Shown: positions 11,816 through 20,339 of the stretch, in pieces | Numbering within the stretch: position 1 is the stretch's first letter | How the letters are laid out: each line of letters opens with the position of its first letter | DNA from: Paramacrobiotus metropolitanus | Lineage: Eukaryota; Tardigrada; Eutardigrada; Parachela; Macrobiotidae | NCBI RefSeq assembly: GCF_019649055.1 | Contig: NW_026570279.1 | Span: 806,001-870,000 of the forward strand | Length of the DNA: 64,000 nucleotides | Reading direction: 5' to 3' | The notes under the pieces: generated by a model | What the model saw: only the letters and a program-made list of their open reading frames with translations | What the model was told of the DNA's origin: nothing | Databases searched by the model: none | Program-made: the position numbers and the translations under genes

Positions 11816-11927
11816 ATTCACGGCTATTGGTCGCCACACATGTTTGAACATGTACGCATCTTACCCCCTTTCTTTTGTTTATTTTCCCCACCCCTTTCTT
11901 TTTATTTATTGTTTTGTAGCATTTAAT

Positions 11928-12653
11928 TTAACAAATAATAATTGTGTTGCACTCCCAGACACGAGTGCGAGAAATAGGACAATGATACATACGCATAGAA
12001 CACGCATCGCAACAGGCTGCATGACCACAAGGTTGAAAAGCACACTTTATATCAGCATTCAAACAAATAGTACATTGCGGCTTCTCTGAAGTCTCTTTAC
12101 GCTCAGCGTAGACGGCAGCCGCCGCGGTGGCCACTTGCTCCGATTTCGCAAAGGCTTTGGCGATGATTTCTTCCGCATATTGTAATCCTTTTCCTGTTTC
12201 ACGAAGCTGCAGTTGTACGACCCAACACCATGACGCGTGTTCATCCCATGGAATATCTTCAACCTGCCAGTTTTCCAGATAAATGTTACAGAAAAGCACT
12301 GGACCCGATCCTTTGGTCCAGTAAAAAGAATCCCGCTTCGGCCATTTCTCGGGGTGTTGTTTAAATGTCCAGTTGTAAAATGTAGCGAATCTCGCTTTAA
12401 CATCAGCCATTGGGGGGTGTAACAAAGATCCAACTCTGGGACAGTCGGTTGCTTCCATGTCGTGTCGCAGGACAAGGTTTTCATCCCTTCCCAGTCATGC
12501 GTAGTCCACGCACAATATGCACAACCGACTTCATCGAAACTGCTTAAAAAACAGACCGGCAAGTACCAGTCCGGATGGAGCCGTCAAAGGCCATGGCCAA
12601 CTGACAAATGACCGAACACGGTTTTCAACAATTGTCATATCTGGTCGCGCCAT
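11928..12653 (-). pseudogene. Inhibitor-of-apoptosis-like protein: BIR domain plus C-terminal RING, frameshifted
   Basis: From the ATG at 12653 the minus strand encodes a BIR domain (VRSFVSWPWPL, LAGLFFKQF, DEVGCAYC, HDWEG, then RHDMEATDCPRV), with the zinc ligands C-x2-C, H and C all present. A mid-region with FYNWTFKQHPEKWPKRDSFY follows. The C-terminal C3HC4 RING is CTICLNADIKC..CGHAACC..C..CPIS, where the last zinc ligand reads Ser and not Cys. The frame changes at about 12560 and again about 12480, so the protein is not continuous. IAPs block caspases and act as ubiquitin ligases. A viral-type IAP would keep an infected cell alive. The 275-residue scale fits baculovirus-type IAPs. The family call is firm; function in this copy is doubtful. 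Confidence 0.85.
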
Positions 12654-12690
12654 TTTGAACGAATGAAGTTCATTACACGCTTCGCGAGCG

Positions 12691-12726
12691 TTATATATTG
12701 TTGGTATCGCCAGTTGGTACTGGCGA
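12691..12726 (-). promoter_or_regulatory. IAP promoter: palindrome plus TATA box
   Basis: The perfect inverted repeat TCGCCAGT-ACCA-ACTGGCGA (12726-12707) is followed 9 bp later on the minus strand by TATATAA (12697-12691). This is about 38 bp before the ATG at 12653. It matches the PolB promoter layout. Confidence 0.7.
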
Positions 12727-12802
12727 TGAGTCATCACTCAGCATTACGTCTAGTACATCTTTTGTCAGCTGGTTGGATTCCGTTATGCGGGTTACGTTGG
12801 GC

Positions 12803-12907
12803 TTAGCAAAGTGGCCATATTTCTAAAATATTAAAAATCAGTAATAAAATGGTGATGAGAATTCCAAAAATAATAGAAATTATCTCTTTGATTGTAGGTT
12901 TATCCAT
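12803..12907 (-). CDS. 34-residue single-pass membrane protein
   Basis: From the ATG at 12907 the minus strand encodes a short charged N-terminus (MDKPTIKE), a strongly hydrophobic stretch of about 22 residues (IISIIFGILITILLLIFNIL) and a tail EIWPLC. Its start codon overlaps the end of the protease gene (ATGGATAA). This supports its being a real gene despite its size, because several other genes in this element join the same way. It could be a viroporin-like or virion membrane peptide; nothing in the sequence settles this. Confidence 0.45.
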   Translation of the reverse strand: MDKPTIKEIISIIFGILITILLLIFNILEIWPLC

Positions 12908-13405
12908 GATTTATTAGTGATTTTATGAATTCGTTGTCTCTTAGTTTTGCGCTTATACGGAAGAATTTATTGATAAATTTGCATACGAATTTATCATTCA
13001 CCCCTTTATGCTTGGTGAATGCCGACATCAGATCCTTATACGAAAAACCGTAGCATCGCAATAATACATAAAACATACAGTACTGACCGCATACGGTGCT
13101 GTCGGTGTTTTGTCTTGTAGTATTGGACATAATGACGTAATCATCACCCATCCATTCTGCAATATCCGACGAATATTCCGCAGGATTACGGCCATACAGA
13201 ATCAAACGCTTCTAACATGTTTGGCGAACGCAGAAGAAGGACACCAGTGCTCACCGGGACTCCCCGTTTTTTGTGTGTTTACGATATATGCACCGGGGTA
13301 TTGTTTTTATGCACGGGGTATTGTATTGTTCTGGTAACAAAATATCGCGAATTTACCAGATATCACCAACAGAAAAAGGGATTTTTCGATTTCTAAATTA
13401 TTCAT
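12900..13405 (-). pseudogene. Adenain-type (C5/C48-like) cysteine protease, frameshifted
   Basis: Capsid-maturation protease of Polintons. It starts at the ATG at 13405 (MNNLEIEKSL), which overlaps the major-capsid stop as ATGA. A histidine region GEHW lies near 13265-13250. The nucleophile region TDSTVCGQYCMFYVLLRC follows near 13100-13050, and the C-terminus ends at 12900. The His and Cys catalytic neighbourhoods are both visible but in different frames, with breaks near 13310 and 13205. Total length, about 165 residues, is normal to slightly short for the family. Confidence 0.8.
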
Positions 13406-14743
13406 GCAAAATCAAAAAGTACTTGTCTATTATTGTTTATTTCAATAATATTATCGTAAACTAGCATGGCGATACATACAGCTGCTTCTGGTAATGGTTT
13501 GGCAAAACGCATGCTCATATTTAAATTACCTTGCCGAATGAGCGATAAAGCACCACGTCCTGTATGTCCTCTCGTAAAATCAAAGCCGTAAATACAAAAT
13601 CCACCTAAATTATAATCAGATCTGTCAAAGGGTAGCTCTCCAAAACCTTCGTGAAGGCGCTCCAATGTATCAAAAAGCCCTTCGTACGGCTCCAAACTAG
13701 CCCCGTTTTCGAAATCCATATTATATCCCCGAGTTGGAAATATTTGCCCGTCTATTTCTGCATGCAAGTAAGCCAAACTGAAATGATTAAAGCATACGGC
13801 GTCGAAGTATATTCCCCATTGAATGCCCTACTCGGTACCATAGCAAAGAGCATAACCTTGGGTAATTGACCAATAACAAGGTTGGGCCAAGTATGTTGCT
13901 GCTGTCCAGCAAACAGAGTGGTTTGCATGGCAACACGTTCAATGTGGTACTTGGCATTTGTTGTAACTAATTGCTTAGTTAAAGCCCTAGAAAATCGGGC
14001 GATGGCTCGTATTTTCTAATTTTTAAACGAGGGTTTTTGATAATTACAGTTTTTGGTTTTGATAAATCGCTGTCCGTCATAAAGACTAGACTGTTTTTAT
14101 TACGCACTAATTTTATGCTCAACTCGACACCTGGTATCAGTGGTTTGTCCTGTTGGAACAAATCACAATGCAGCTTTCCTGATAATTGCAGTGGGCGGCA
14201 CGCTCGAAGCCACATTCGTCTTAACTCTGCTCCCTTGATAAAAAAGATCTTTTCATTGTTAACTTTGGCTTCGTAATATGGATCTTGCTTCCACAGTAAT
14301 GTTTCCATGGCAAACCCGGACAGTTGTAATTGTGAAGCCTGCGCTTGCTTAGTGTAGCCTAGAAGATTTTCAATGTACCCCCGCATATGGTACATGGAGC
14401 TGCTGTCAGAAATATTACGACCACCCAGAGTGACAATTACCTGTTCAAATAAACTATCGAGAATATTATTTACGGTTGTCAAGCAGGCATCATCCGTGGG
14501 CATATCACCTTTAGAGTCAGTTACATACAGATCACAAGAAAATCGGACATCTGCCAAACTAATAAGTTCTGTTTGACACGGAGCAATGGTAAAAACATAA
14601 TCGTTGGATGTGTCCGACGGGGCTTGCGTTGGCCCGATATCATAATCGCGGGTATTCCACCTTTCGGTAAGAGTCGCCGGAAGATAGAATAAATGGCTCT
14701 CTAGGAGCATAGAAGGTTCGGAACCGCTTTCAATAAGAGCCAT
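13402..14743 (-). pseudogene. Polinton major capsid protein (double jelly-roll), two frameshifts
   Basis: Main virion protein of Polintons, often annotated in invertebrate genomes as F54H12.2-like. It begins at the ATG at 14743 (MALIESGSEPSMLLE). Segment 14743-13979 carries the first jelly-roll landmarks (DDACLTTVNNILDSLFEQV, YIENLLGYTK, FIKGAELRRMWLRA, FQQDKPLIPGVELSIKLVRN). Segment 13776-13402 carries the end of the second (YGFDFTRG, GRGALSLIRQGNLNMSMRF, NIIEINNNRQVLFDF). Between them the open frame moves at about 13979 and about 13785, so the copy is broken although little sequence is missing. Total coding length is about 445 residues. The stop overlaps the protease start. Confidence 0.92.
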
Positions 14744-15085
14744 TATAGTTTGTCTTTAAGTGCGTCAATTGCAAGTTGTCGCTTTGTAAGGACTACTTTG
14801 CGTCGTTTTCGGCCCTTAATACCCGATCCTTGCTGTTGTTTCAGTTTGTCACTAACATGTTCTACAGCTTTGTCGATTGCTGATTCCACAGCTTTATGTG
14901 CCATATTTTTCATATGCGGTTGGGCTTTTGTTATTAAATTGTATATGGGGCGCGGCTTTGCTGAAAATACCTTTAGCAAAACCGATAACTTTCCCCAAAG
15001 CCAGCACCGGACATGGGGGCACCGCGGTATACCGGCATCCCAAACCCATGTTGCCGGCTAAAGGCTTGTAAATAACGATTTTCAT
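14743..15085 (-). pseudogene. Small basic virion/core-type protein, one frameshift
   Basis: The gene starts at the ATG at 15085 (MKIVIYKPLAGNMGLGCRY) with a Gly/Pro/Ala segment typical of the small minor virion protein that neighbours capsid genes in many Polintons. The frame then changes near 14980 into a helical segment (HKAVESAIDKAVEHVSDKL) and a basic nuclear-localisation-like cluster GRKRRKVV. Its stop codon shares a base with the major-capsid start (TAATG). It may correspond to the adenovirus pVI/pX-like proteins; this is by position and composition, not motif. Confidence 0.55.
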
Positions 15086-15199
15086 CAAACTTGTGCTCTT
15101 GAAGTACCATTTTTCAGCGTTTCTTGGGTCGAAAATGTAACTTTATTATCGTGGTACCTGGATGAAACGATACTTCTGTCCCTAAATCATCTGCGAGTT

Positions 15200-15836
15200 T
15201 TAATTCAATGGTCTGAAGGTGTGTTTGGCAAGTGGCACATAATGGGGATTTTCGTAAATTAGTGTAGTCTCGGTGTGAGAACTGGCGACGGTTGCAATTG
15301 TTCGTAGCAACGGTACCATTGCATCGCCGACGAACCCGTGCTCAATAATGTCGCAATAACCATGCAACACGACTCTGTTTGCCCGGTCGTAAGTGGTACG
15401 TTTGACCACCGGCACCGGCGTAAAAGTGCTCTTGCAATAGACCCAGCGCCCTCGTATACTCTGATCCCTGAAACGTGAGCTCGGCATCAGGATTTACCAC
15501 CAGCTGTGCGGAGCTACCAGTCACGTCAATATGTCCAAAGATGGTGTCTTTGTCACGCAGTAGAAGGTTTATTTTCCGAATTAGTTGATTCTCGTCATTG
15601 TATGACTCTTTATTTAAATACCGACTGTGTCTCGGCGTAGTCGTGGTTTTAACTAGCACTGCCAAACCCTCAGTAAACCTGAGACGCATCGGTGGTAAAA
15701 TAATTTCGGAAAGACCGACTTCCCAGTTTCCATCAAGATCAATACCTTTGGCTAGCAAAGTTGTGAATTTTCCACAACGATTTGCGGGATAAATATTGTG
15801 AGATGCGGAAGACGGTAGTGTCATATAAAAACTCAT
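15200..15836 (-). pseudogene. Polinton minor capsid (penton-type) protein, one frameshift
   Basis: Starts at the ATG at 15836 with the characteristic MSFYMTLPSSASHNIYP. NRCGKFTTLLAKGIDLDGNW and EVGLSEIILPP follow, a well-conserved signature of the single jelly-roll penton protein. After a frame change near 15450 the second half continues with GYCDIIEHGFVGDAMVPLLR and ENPHYVPLAKHTF, also typical. Total is about 210 residues before the stop near 15200, which is on the short side. The gene sits between integrase and the basic protein, as in many Polintons. Confidence 0.85.
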
Positions 15837-15966
15837 TTTAGATCTTCTTTGTTTTCCCAAGAGTCGTAAGCGGGACCGTAACCGTACCAACGTATAAGGT
15901 ATTGCTGTTTTCCCTTGTACATTCTCTCCCTTAATATACGTGATATACGATGAAACGGTCGCTCGG

Positions 15967-16888
15967 TCATAATAAATTTTGACAGTTCGCTGGCATAAAA
16001 TCTCCATCAATTTTTTCACCTCCTAGATCCTCCAAAGCGTAAATGTAATGATTCTGTCGTTTTTTAACTTGTACAATTTTAAAAATTTCTTCAGTGTAAT
16101 TGGTTTCGTATCCCTTTTCGAACGTCTGCTTGCGTTTTGCTATACGCACGTGATCCCCTACCTGAAAAATAGGATTTTTTGCCTGTGGCTCTTCTATCAT
16201 ATCTTGACGTATAATGCGCGCTTCATCTACATCCACTTGACTGGGGGCAAACCCTGTACTAGAGTGAACAGAATTATTATATGATTTTAAAATCTCTGGT
16301 AAAATATCGAGATACTTGTAAGTATTATTCTCTGTCATGTACACGTAAAGACGTTCCTTAATTGTTCGGTTAAAACGTTCTACCATGGCGCATTTAACAT
16401 CGTCGTTCTTTGTTGTAAAAAAATCTGATATTGTGATCAGTAAAAAATTGTTTCAGTTGTTTATTCACAAATTCTTTACCGTTATCGCTTTGGCAGCGCA
16501 GTGGTCGATCAGATTCTTTATAAATATTACACAGAGCACGAATAATTTCTTCGGGTTTCTTCGATTTGACGGGCTCGGCCCAGCCGTAGCGAGAGAAACA
16601 ATCGACACAAATCAGTAAATACTTAACGTCTTTATTATCATTCGCAAATTTTTGCATATCTGCCAAGTCAATTTGGTGCTGGTCACCAATATTAAATGAT
16701 AAAATCTTCCGACGTTTAAATTTCGACCGAAAGGGTTTATGTTGAGTATAAGCGTCTTTGCTTTGCAAATACTCTTCCACTTGCTGACGAGAAAATCCAT
16801 GATTTTGCGCTTCCCGGTACAAACGCTCGATGCCTCCCAGACTACCAGGATTAGAAGCATCTAAATAAATGTCGTCCAGTGTTGCCAT
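15967..16888 (-). pseudogene. Polinton retroviral-type integrase, one frameshift
   Basis: Inserts the element into the host chromosome. It starts at the ATG at 16888, overlapping the preceding stop as TAATG, with the typical MATLDDIYLDASNPGSLGG start. The rve catalytic core shows the first Asp in HQIDLADMQ, the second in CQSDNGKEF and the Glu in MVERFNRTIKERL, so the DDE triad is complete. The frame changes between FYNKERR and MVERFN, near 16390. The C-terminus has a VGDHVRIAKRK SH3-like strand pattern, and I see no chromodomain. Length, about 305 residues, is normal for the class. Confidence 0.92.
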
Positions 16889-17856
16889 TATGCGTACCTG
16901 AGCCAACCACCCTTCTGTGTCTTTTGCTTCTTTTTAGGAGGACCAGTAGATTTTGTGGTTTTACGCCTTAATAAGTCATAGCTCCTTTCAACGCCATTCT
17001 TAAGGGTGCGTGTTTCCGTTGGTTCTGTATAGGTCAACGCTTTGGCTGTCGGAGCCGCTGGTAAAGCCTTCGAAGTTGATGGGGCGGGTAAAGCTTTTAA
17101 ATTTTCCGGTACAGGTAAGGCCTGTGAAGTCGAAGGGGCCGGTAAAGCCCTGGATGTAATCGCTTTTCTATCGGGAACCTTATACGGAGCCGCTTTTTTG
17201 CTGCGTGTAATTGGACCAGAGCTTCGCGGTGCAACCACAACGTCAATCCGGTCTGTAGGTAGCGACACGGGTAGTGGTTCGTATTCGGGAGGTACATACT
17301 CTAATGACCCATCATCAGGAAACTCTACGATGGGTGAGGATGGTAGCTTCTTTTTTGGTTTTTGCCCTTTGGATATTGGCTTGGGGCGTGGACTTTTATA
17401 CACATGTTTTACCAGTGTCTCTCTAGGTACATACTGTGGTACGTATTGTACAACTGGATCACGTTCGATATACTGTACAACGGGATCGCGCTCGATATAC
17501 TGCACAATAGGTTCGCGTTCAATATATTGTATTGTGGGCTCACTTTGGATATATACCGGCTCACTTGGTAGATACTGAATAACCGGAGGTTCGGTCGCTT
17601 GTACCGATCCATCAGTAAGTAGGGGCGCAGCTTGAGTACCATAGTTTCTCTGCGAAGGCACGCTTGGTATGTGTTCGTTAACTTCAGATCTTATAACCCG
17701 TGGTTCATAGTTTGCAGGCTTAGTCTGATACGCGGCTCGAGCCAGCAAATCATAAGTCATGGCACTGCGAATTTTTTCAACCTTTTTCCATGATGTGGCT
17801 TTGGTCTTGCCGGGAGCAGAAAATTCGGACTCAGGTACAAGAACGTAGGTCTTCAT
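16888..17856 (-). CDS. Repeat-rich basic protein of the Polinton, unknown
   Basis: A single open frame of 322 residues from the ATG at 17856 (MKTYVLVPESEFSAPGKTK). The middle, residues about 95-140, has tandem repeats of the type QYIERDPVVQYIERDP. Further on come Pro-rich RALPAPSTSQALPVPE repeats (about 235-275). The C-terminus is very basic and ends KTTKSTGPPKKKQKTQKGG. It lies between the small hydrophobic-tail protein and integrase, joined by ATGA upstream and TAATG downstream, and is one of the few Polinton genes here without a frameshift. I recognise no domain. A scaffold or DNA-binding virion protein is possible. Confidence 0.7.
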   Translation of the reverse strand: MKTYVLVPESEFSAPGKTKATSWKKVEKIRSAMTYDLLARAAYQTKPANYEPRVIRSEVNEHIPSVPSQRNYGTQAAPLLTDGSVQATEPPVIQYLPSEPVYIQSEPTIQYIEREPIVQYIERDPVVQYIERDPVVQYVPQYVPRETLVKHVYKSPRPKPISKGQKPKKKLPSSPIVEFPDDGSLEYVPPEYEPLPVSLPTDRIDVVVAPRSSGPITRSKKAAPYKVPDRKAITSRALPAPSTSQALPVPENLKALPAPSTSKALPAAPTAKALTYTEPTETRTLKNGVERSYDLLRRKTTKSTGPPKKKQKTQKGGWLRYA

Positions 17857-18173
17857 TTTGTTATAAATGATGCAACAAGTGTTCCTAGAATTGGAAGTAG
17901 AGCAGCTAAGAATCCTCCTTTTTGCGCTAAAATTGTTCGCTTTTTAACGTGTGAAAGTTTTCTGTCGGCTAAACACTTAATTATCGGTGCAAAACGTCGT
18001 GCTCTGGCTAAATCAACTTTACTCAAAGCCATTGGTTGCTTCACCAATTTTAAACAAACTTCTTCAATTGCTAAAATTTGTTTTTTAGAAGCAACCTGTA
18101 AAAAATATCTACGCTGTCGTGGATTCATAATTTCCAAAGCGCGTAGTATACTGAGAACGTCTTCTGGATTCAT
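17853..18173 (-). CDS. Small Polinton protein with C-terminal hydrophobic segment
   Basis: Intact 106-residue frame from the ATG at 18173 (MNPEDVLSILRALEIMNP). The first 80 residues are helical and basic. The end reads LAQKGGFLAALLPILGTLVASFITK, a KGG-prefixed hydrophobic stretch of a kind I associate with small proteins next to the ATPase in Polintons and related virus-like elements. A membrane-active or minor virion role is plausible. It starts 8 bases after the ATPase stop, and its own stop overlaps the next gene as ATGA. Confidence 0.65.
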   Translation of the reverse strand: MNPEDVLSILRALEIMNPRQRRYFLQVASKKQILAIEEVCLKLVKQPMALSKVDLARARRFAPIIKCLADRKLSHVKKRTILAQKGGFLAALLPILGTLVASFITK

Positions 18174-18181
18174 TTTTCCTC

Positions 18182-18803
18182 CTATATTTTCCGGTAGTCA
18201 AATATGTTTGACTGTAGCCTTAGCTTGTCAGGTGTATCAGGACGGAGATTTATTACCAAATAACCAAAAGGTTCCTTTATAGCCTTTTTGTATGCATCAC
18301 ACAAATGCGGCATACCTAGCTGGCGAGAAAGTAGTTTAATCTGTTGTACATCACGTACAGATTTAAATAAAATTAAATATTGTGAGTTAAGAGGGATATC
18401 TCTTATGCTTTTACCTTGTTTATATAAATTTTGCGATATAAAGATAACGGAAACATTTTTATGATGCACATCTCTAGTAAATATTGTCGAACACTTTGCG
18501 TTTTTTGATATTTTTTCCATGAGATTATCAAGAATAAGTAGCGTAGGCGTATTTCTATCAAAAAAATTTTCATCTTCCAAGATTTTATCCATTCCTGGCA
18601 CTAGCTCGATGGACTTAACAAAATTATTGAATGCCTCTTGCCATGTACCGTACGCATAGACTATACGTACGGGCGCGGGCGTGAAATTTTCGGGAATACT
18701 CCGCAAAAGTTGCATCGTATGTCGATTTCCCGGACATTGTTGGACCAGAAATATAAAGTGAACAAGGAGTTTTAAATCTGAAATCAAAAGTCACCTTTTC
18801 CAT
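18182..18803 (-). pseudogene. FtsK/HerA-type DNA-packaging ATPase, one frameshift
   Basis: Genome-packaging motor of Polintons. It starts at the ATG at 18803 (MEKVTFDFRFKTPCSLYI). The Walker A loop is GPTMSGKSTY. The frame changes just after it, near 18720. The continuation carries NFTPAPVRIVYAYGTWQ, the Walker B strand TLLILDNLM, VSVIFISQNLYKQGK as the sensor-like strand, and DIPLNSQYLILFKSVRD. These are all in the order known for the family. Length, about 205 residues, is near the usual size. It lies between the TBP-like gene and the small hydrophobic-tail protein. Confidence 0.88.
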
Positions 18804-18903
18804 TTTAAAAACTCCGTTTTCAAACCGATATTTGTATGCTTTATTTATGAGAAATTTTATCAAGAAACTCCAAATTTTGACTTTGAAAAATTCTGTTATT
18901 GAT

Positions 18904-19455
18904 TCAGATTCTGGAGTTTTCAGTTGAAGAATCTAGGAGTTTTATTATAAATTCAAAAACTTCTCGAATTTGCTCCGAAGAAGTACAACCAAGGACTACA
19001 CAGCTACCGGTATGGAACATATGAATGGTGGCGTACGAAAGCCTTAATTTTAGTGCTGGAAACAGCTCTGGTTCTAATAGACGTTCCACGGAGAAGTTTT
19101 TTGCTTTCTTGTAAAGCTTTACCAAGTTAACGTTGTGTGTATGATTGTACGTGCAAACGGTATTTGCGACACTGCTGTCCTTAATGTTTAACTCTATGCC
19201 TTGAGTATAAAGCATCATTTGATAACATTTTAGAAGTGAATACGACCCTGTAATACTTTTAGCACCGTTTATTATAGCCTTACCATTAGGAAATAATTGA
19301 CAGAACGTTTTGTTTTGTAAACTTAAAGTGACAGCATTAAACCCTTTAACGGACTCTGTATTAAGTGGAAATGATTTCCAAACTTTCTCCAAACAAATCG
19401 CTTTGTCGAATTGGACGGAAAGAATGACGTTACGGATATCCATGGCTACGAGCAT
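18904..19455 (-). CDS. TATA-box-binding-protein-like protein
   Basis: An intact frame of about 183 residues with the two-repeat TBP saddle. Repeat 1 has DIRNVILSVQFDKAICLEKV, FNAVTLSLQ and LFPNGKAIINGAKS. Repeat 2 has VANTVCTYNHTHNVNLVKL, the diagnostic EPELFPALKLRL, ATIHMFHTGSCVVLGC and EQIREVFEFIIKLL. These line up in order with cellular TBP strands and helices, including the PELFP loop and the G-x-hydrophobic-GA turn. It is very divergent, and the second GAK reads GCT. The start is ATG at 19455 or 19443 (GCCATGG context). A TATATAAAG box lies 27-35 bp upstream. It is inside the Polinton and co-directional with the ATPase. TBP binds TATA DNA to nucleate transcription, so the element may control its own promoters. 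Confidence 0.85.
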   Translation of the reverse strand: MLVAMDIRNVILSVQFDKAICLEKVWKSFPLNTESVKGFNAVTLSLQNKTFCQLFPNGKAIINGAKSITGSYSLLKCYQMMLYTQGIELNIKDSSVANTVCTYNHTHNVNLVKLYKKAKNFSVERLLEPELFPALKLRLSYATIHMFHTGSCVVLGCTSSEQIREVFEFIIKLLDSSTENSRI

Positions 19456-19481
19456 TAATTGCGACAGTGTCAACTTGGAAC

Positions 19482-19490
19482 CTTTATATA
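19482..19490 (-). promoter_or_regulatory. TATA box upstream of the TBP-like gene
   Basis: TATATAAAG on the minus strand lies 27-35 bp before the first ATG of the TBP-like gene. Transcription starting about 30 bp downstream would leave a very short leader. No CGCCAG palindrome is seen here, unlike at PolB and the IAP gene. Confidence 0.6.
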
Positions 19491-19633
19491 CCTTTCAAGC
19501 TAAGACTGTCACAAATAATGGCTTCTTAGCCTTTTTTTCGCAACAAACAGAACAAAGTAAATGCTAAGTAAGATGTGCTAATAAAAATTGAAGCATCCAG
19601 TCAGACAACAATATCCCGTCCCCAGTGCTGGAT

Positions 19634-20077
19634 TTAGATTTCCTCCATGAGATCGATGAATCCCTGATATGGTAGTTGAACGGTGCGCCGAGGTTGAGAG
19701 AAACGAATCATGCGTCCGTATTTCGGGTGGATGCTGACAGTAACATCCACACAGCCCTGACCCGGCAGAGAAAACTTTTCAGCACCCTTGTCGATAATGG
19801 CCCGGTCCATACAATCCTGCAGTGTCCCGTTTCTAATCATCCCCAACAAACAGTTGATATCGGCATACGCCAGGCAAACTCCTTTGTCCATAGCCTTCTT
19901 CAGCCCAGAACCGTCCGGTTTGGCATCGAACACTAAAAAGAAGCAAACATCCTTATGGTTCCAAAACATACCAACTACAGCGTTGATTTTGTAGATAGTA
20001 AAATCTTCATGCAACCCCCAAAACTTCCAAAGCCCGTACTGAAGCCATTTTGATGTGAACAGGAGAGCGGTCGACAT
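19634..20077 (-). CDS. Unknown Polinton protein, possible tandem PC4-like fold
   Basis: Open frame of 147 residues from the ATG at 20077 (MSTALLFTSKWLQYGLW). The frame is open further upstream, where a GTAAGT and a possible acceptor suggest a spliced start. Two segments resemble the end of the PC4 single-strand-binding fold (a short strand, a basic turn, a strand and a helix). These are KKAMDKGVCLAYADINCLLG, and CVDVTVSIHPKYGRMIRF followed by RRTVQLPYQGFIDLMEEI. If right, this would be two PC4-like units in one chain next to the TBP-like gene. The resemblance is by eye only; the protein could equally be an unrelated Polinton orphan. Confidence 0.4.
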   Translation of the reverse strand: MSTALLFTSKWLQYGLWKFWGLHEDFTIYKINAVVGMFWNHKDVCFFLVFDAKPDGSGLKKAMDKGVCLAYADINCLLGMIRNGTLQDCMDRAIIDKGAEKFSLPGQGCVDVTVSIHPKYGRMIRFSQPRRTVQLPYQGFIDLMEEI

Positions 20078-20136
20078 CAAACTAAATGTTTTTTGAAATG
20101 TAGCTACGCTTGAAGACTTACGATGTTGAAATTCCA

Positions 20137-20328
20137 CTAGCGAAAGAATTCGACTGGCGATGGAGCGCCAGTGACGTCATAGGCGCTGTATTTGGATAGT
20201 GTATCGATGTACTTTGTTTCTAAGCGGTAAAGCAAAGCCTCGTCCTGTGCAATTTTCCACACGTCACCATTCGTTTGGTCGTTGGCAAGCGAAACAATGG
20301 CCGAGGTGCATTCGTGATGGAATTCCAA
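20137..20328 (-). CDS. Small open frame, unknown
   Basis: About 63 codons (MEFHHECTSAIVSLANDQT.., YIDTLSKYSAYDVTGA) on the same strand and directly upstream of the preceding entry. It could be an upstream exon of that gene. It also spans a CGCCAG/CTGGCG inverted repeat (20152-20172), so it may instead be promoter DNA. No domain is recognised. Confidence 0.25.
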   Translation of the reverse strand: MEFHHECTSAIVSLANDQTNGDVWKIAQDEALLYRLETKYIDTLSKYSAYDVTGAPSPVEFFR

Positions 20329-20339
20329 GGGTAACGGAT

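Noticed and set aside
11477-11851. 124-residue open frame over the 42-bp repeats (SPVQLNETRHKLGQ units)
   Set aside because: A period divisible by three keeps all frames open. The regular half-sites and promoter overlap argue for DNA function; no start context or homology was seen.
18165-18185. AGGAGG a few bases before the ATG at 18173, like a bacterial ribosome-binding site
   Set aside because: Spliced PolB, LTR retroelements and an F-box gene show a eukaryotic nuclear context. The match is most likely chance, although it sits in an unusually tight gene cluster.
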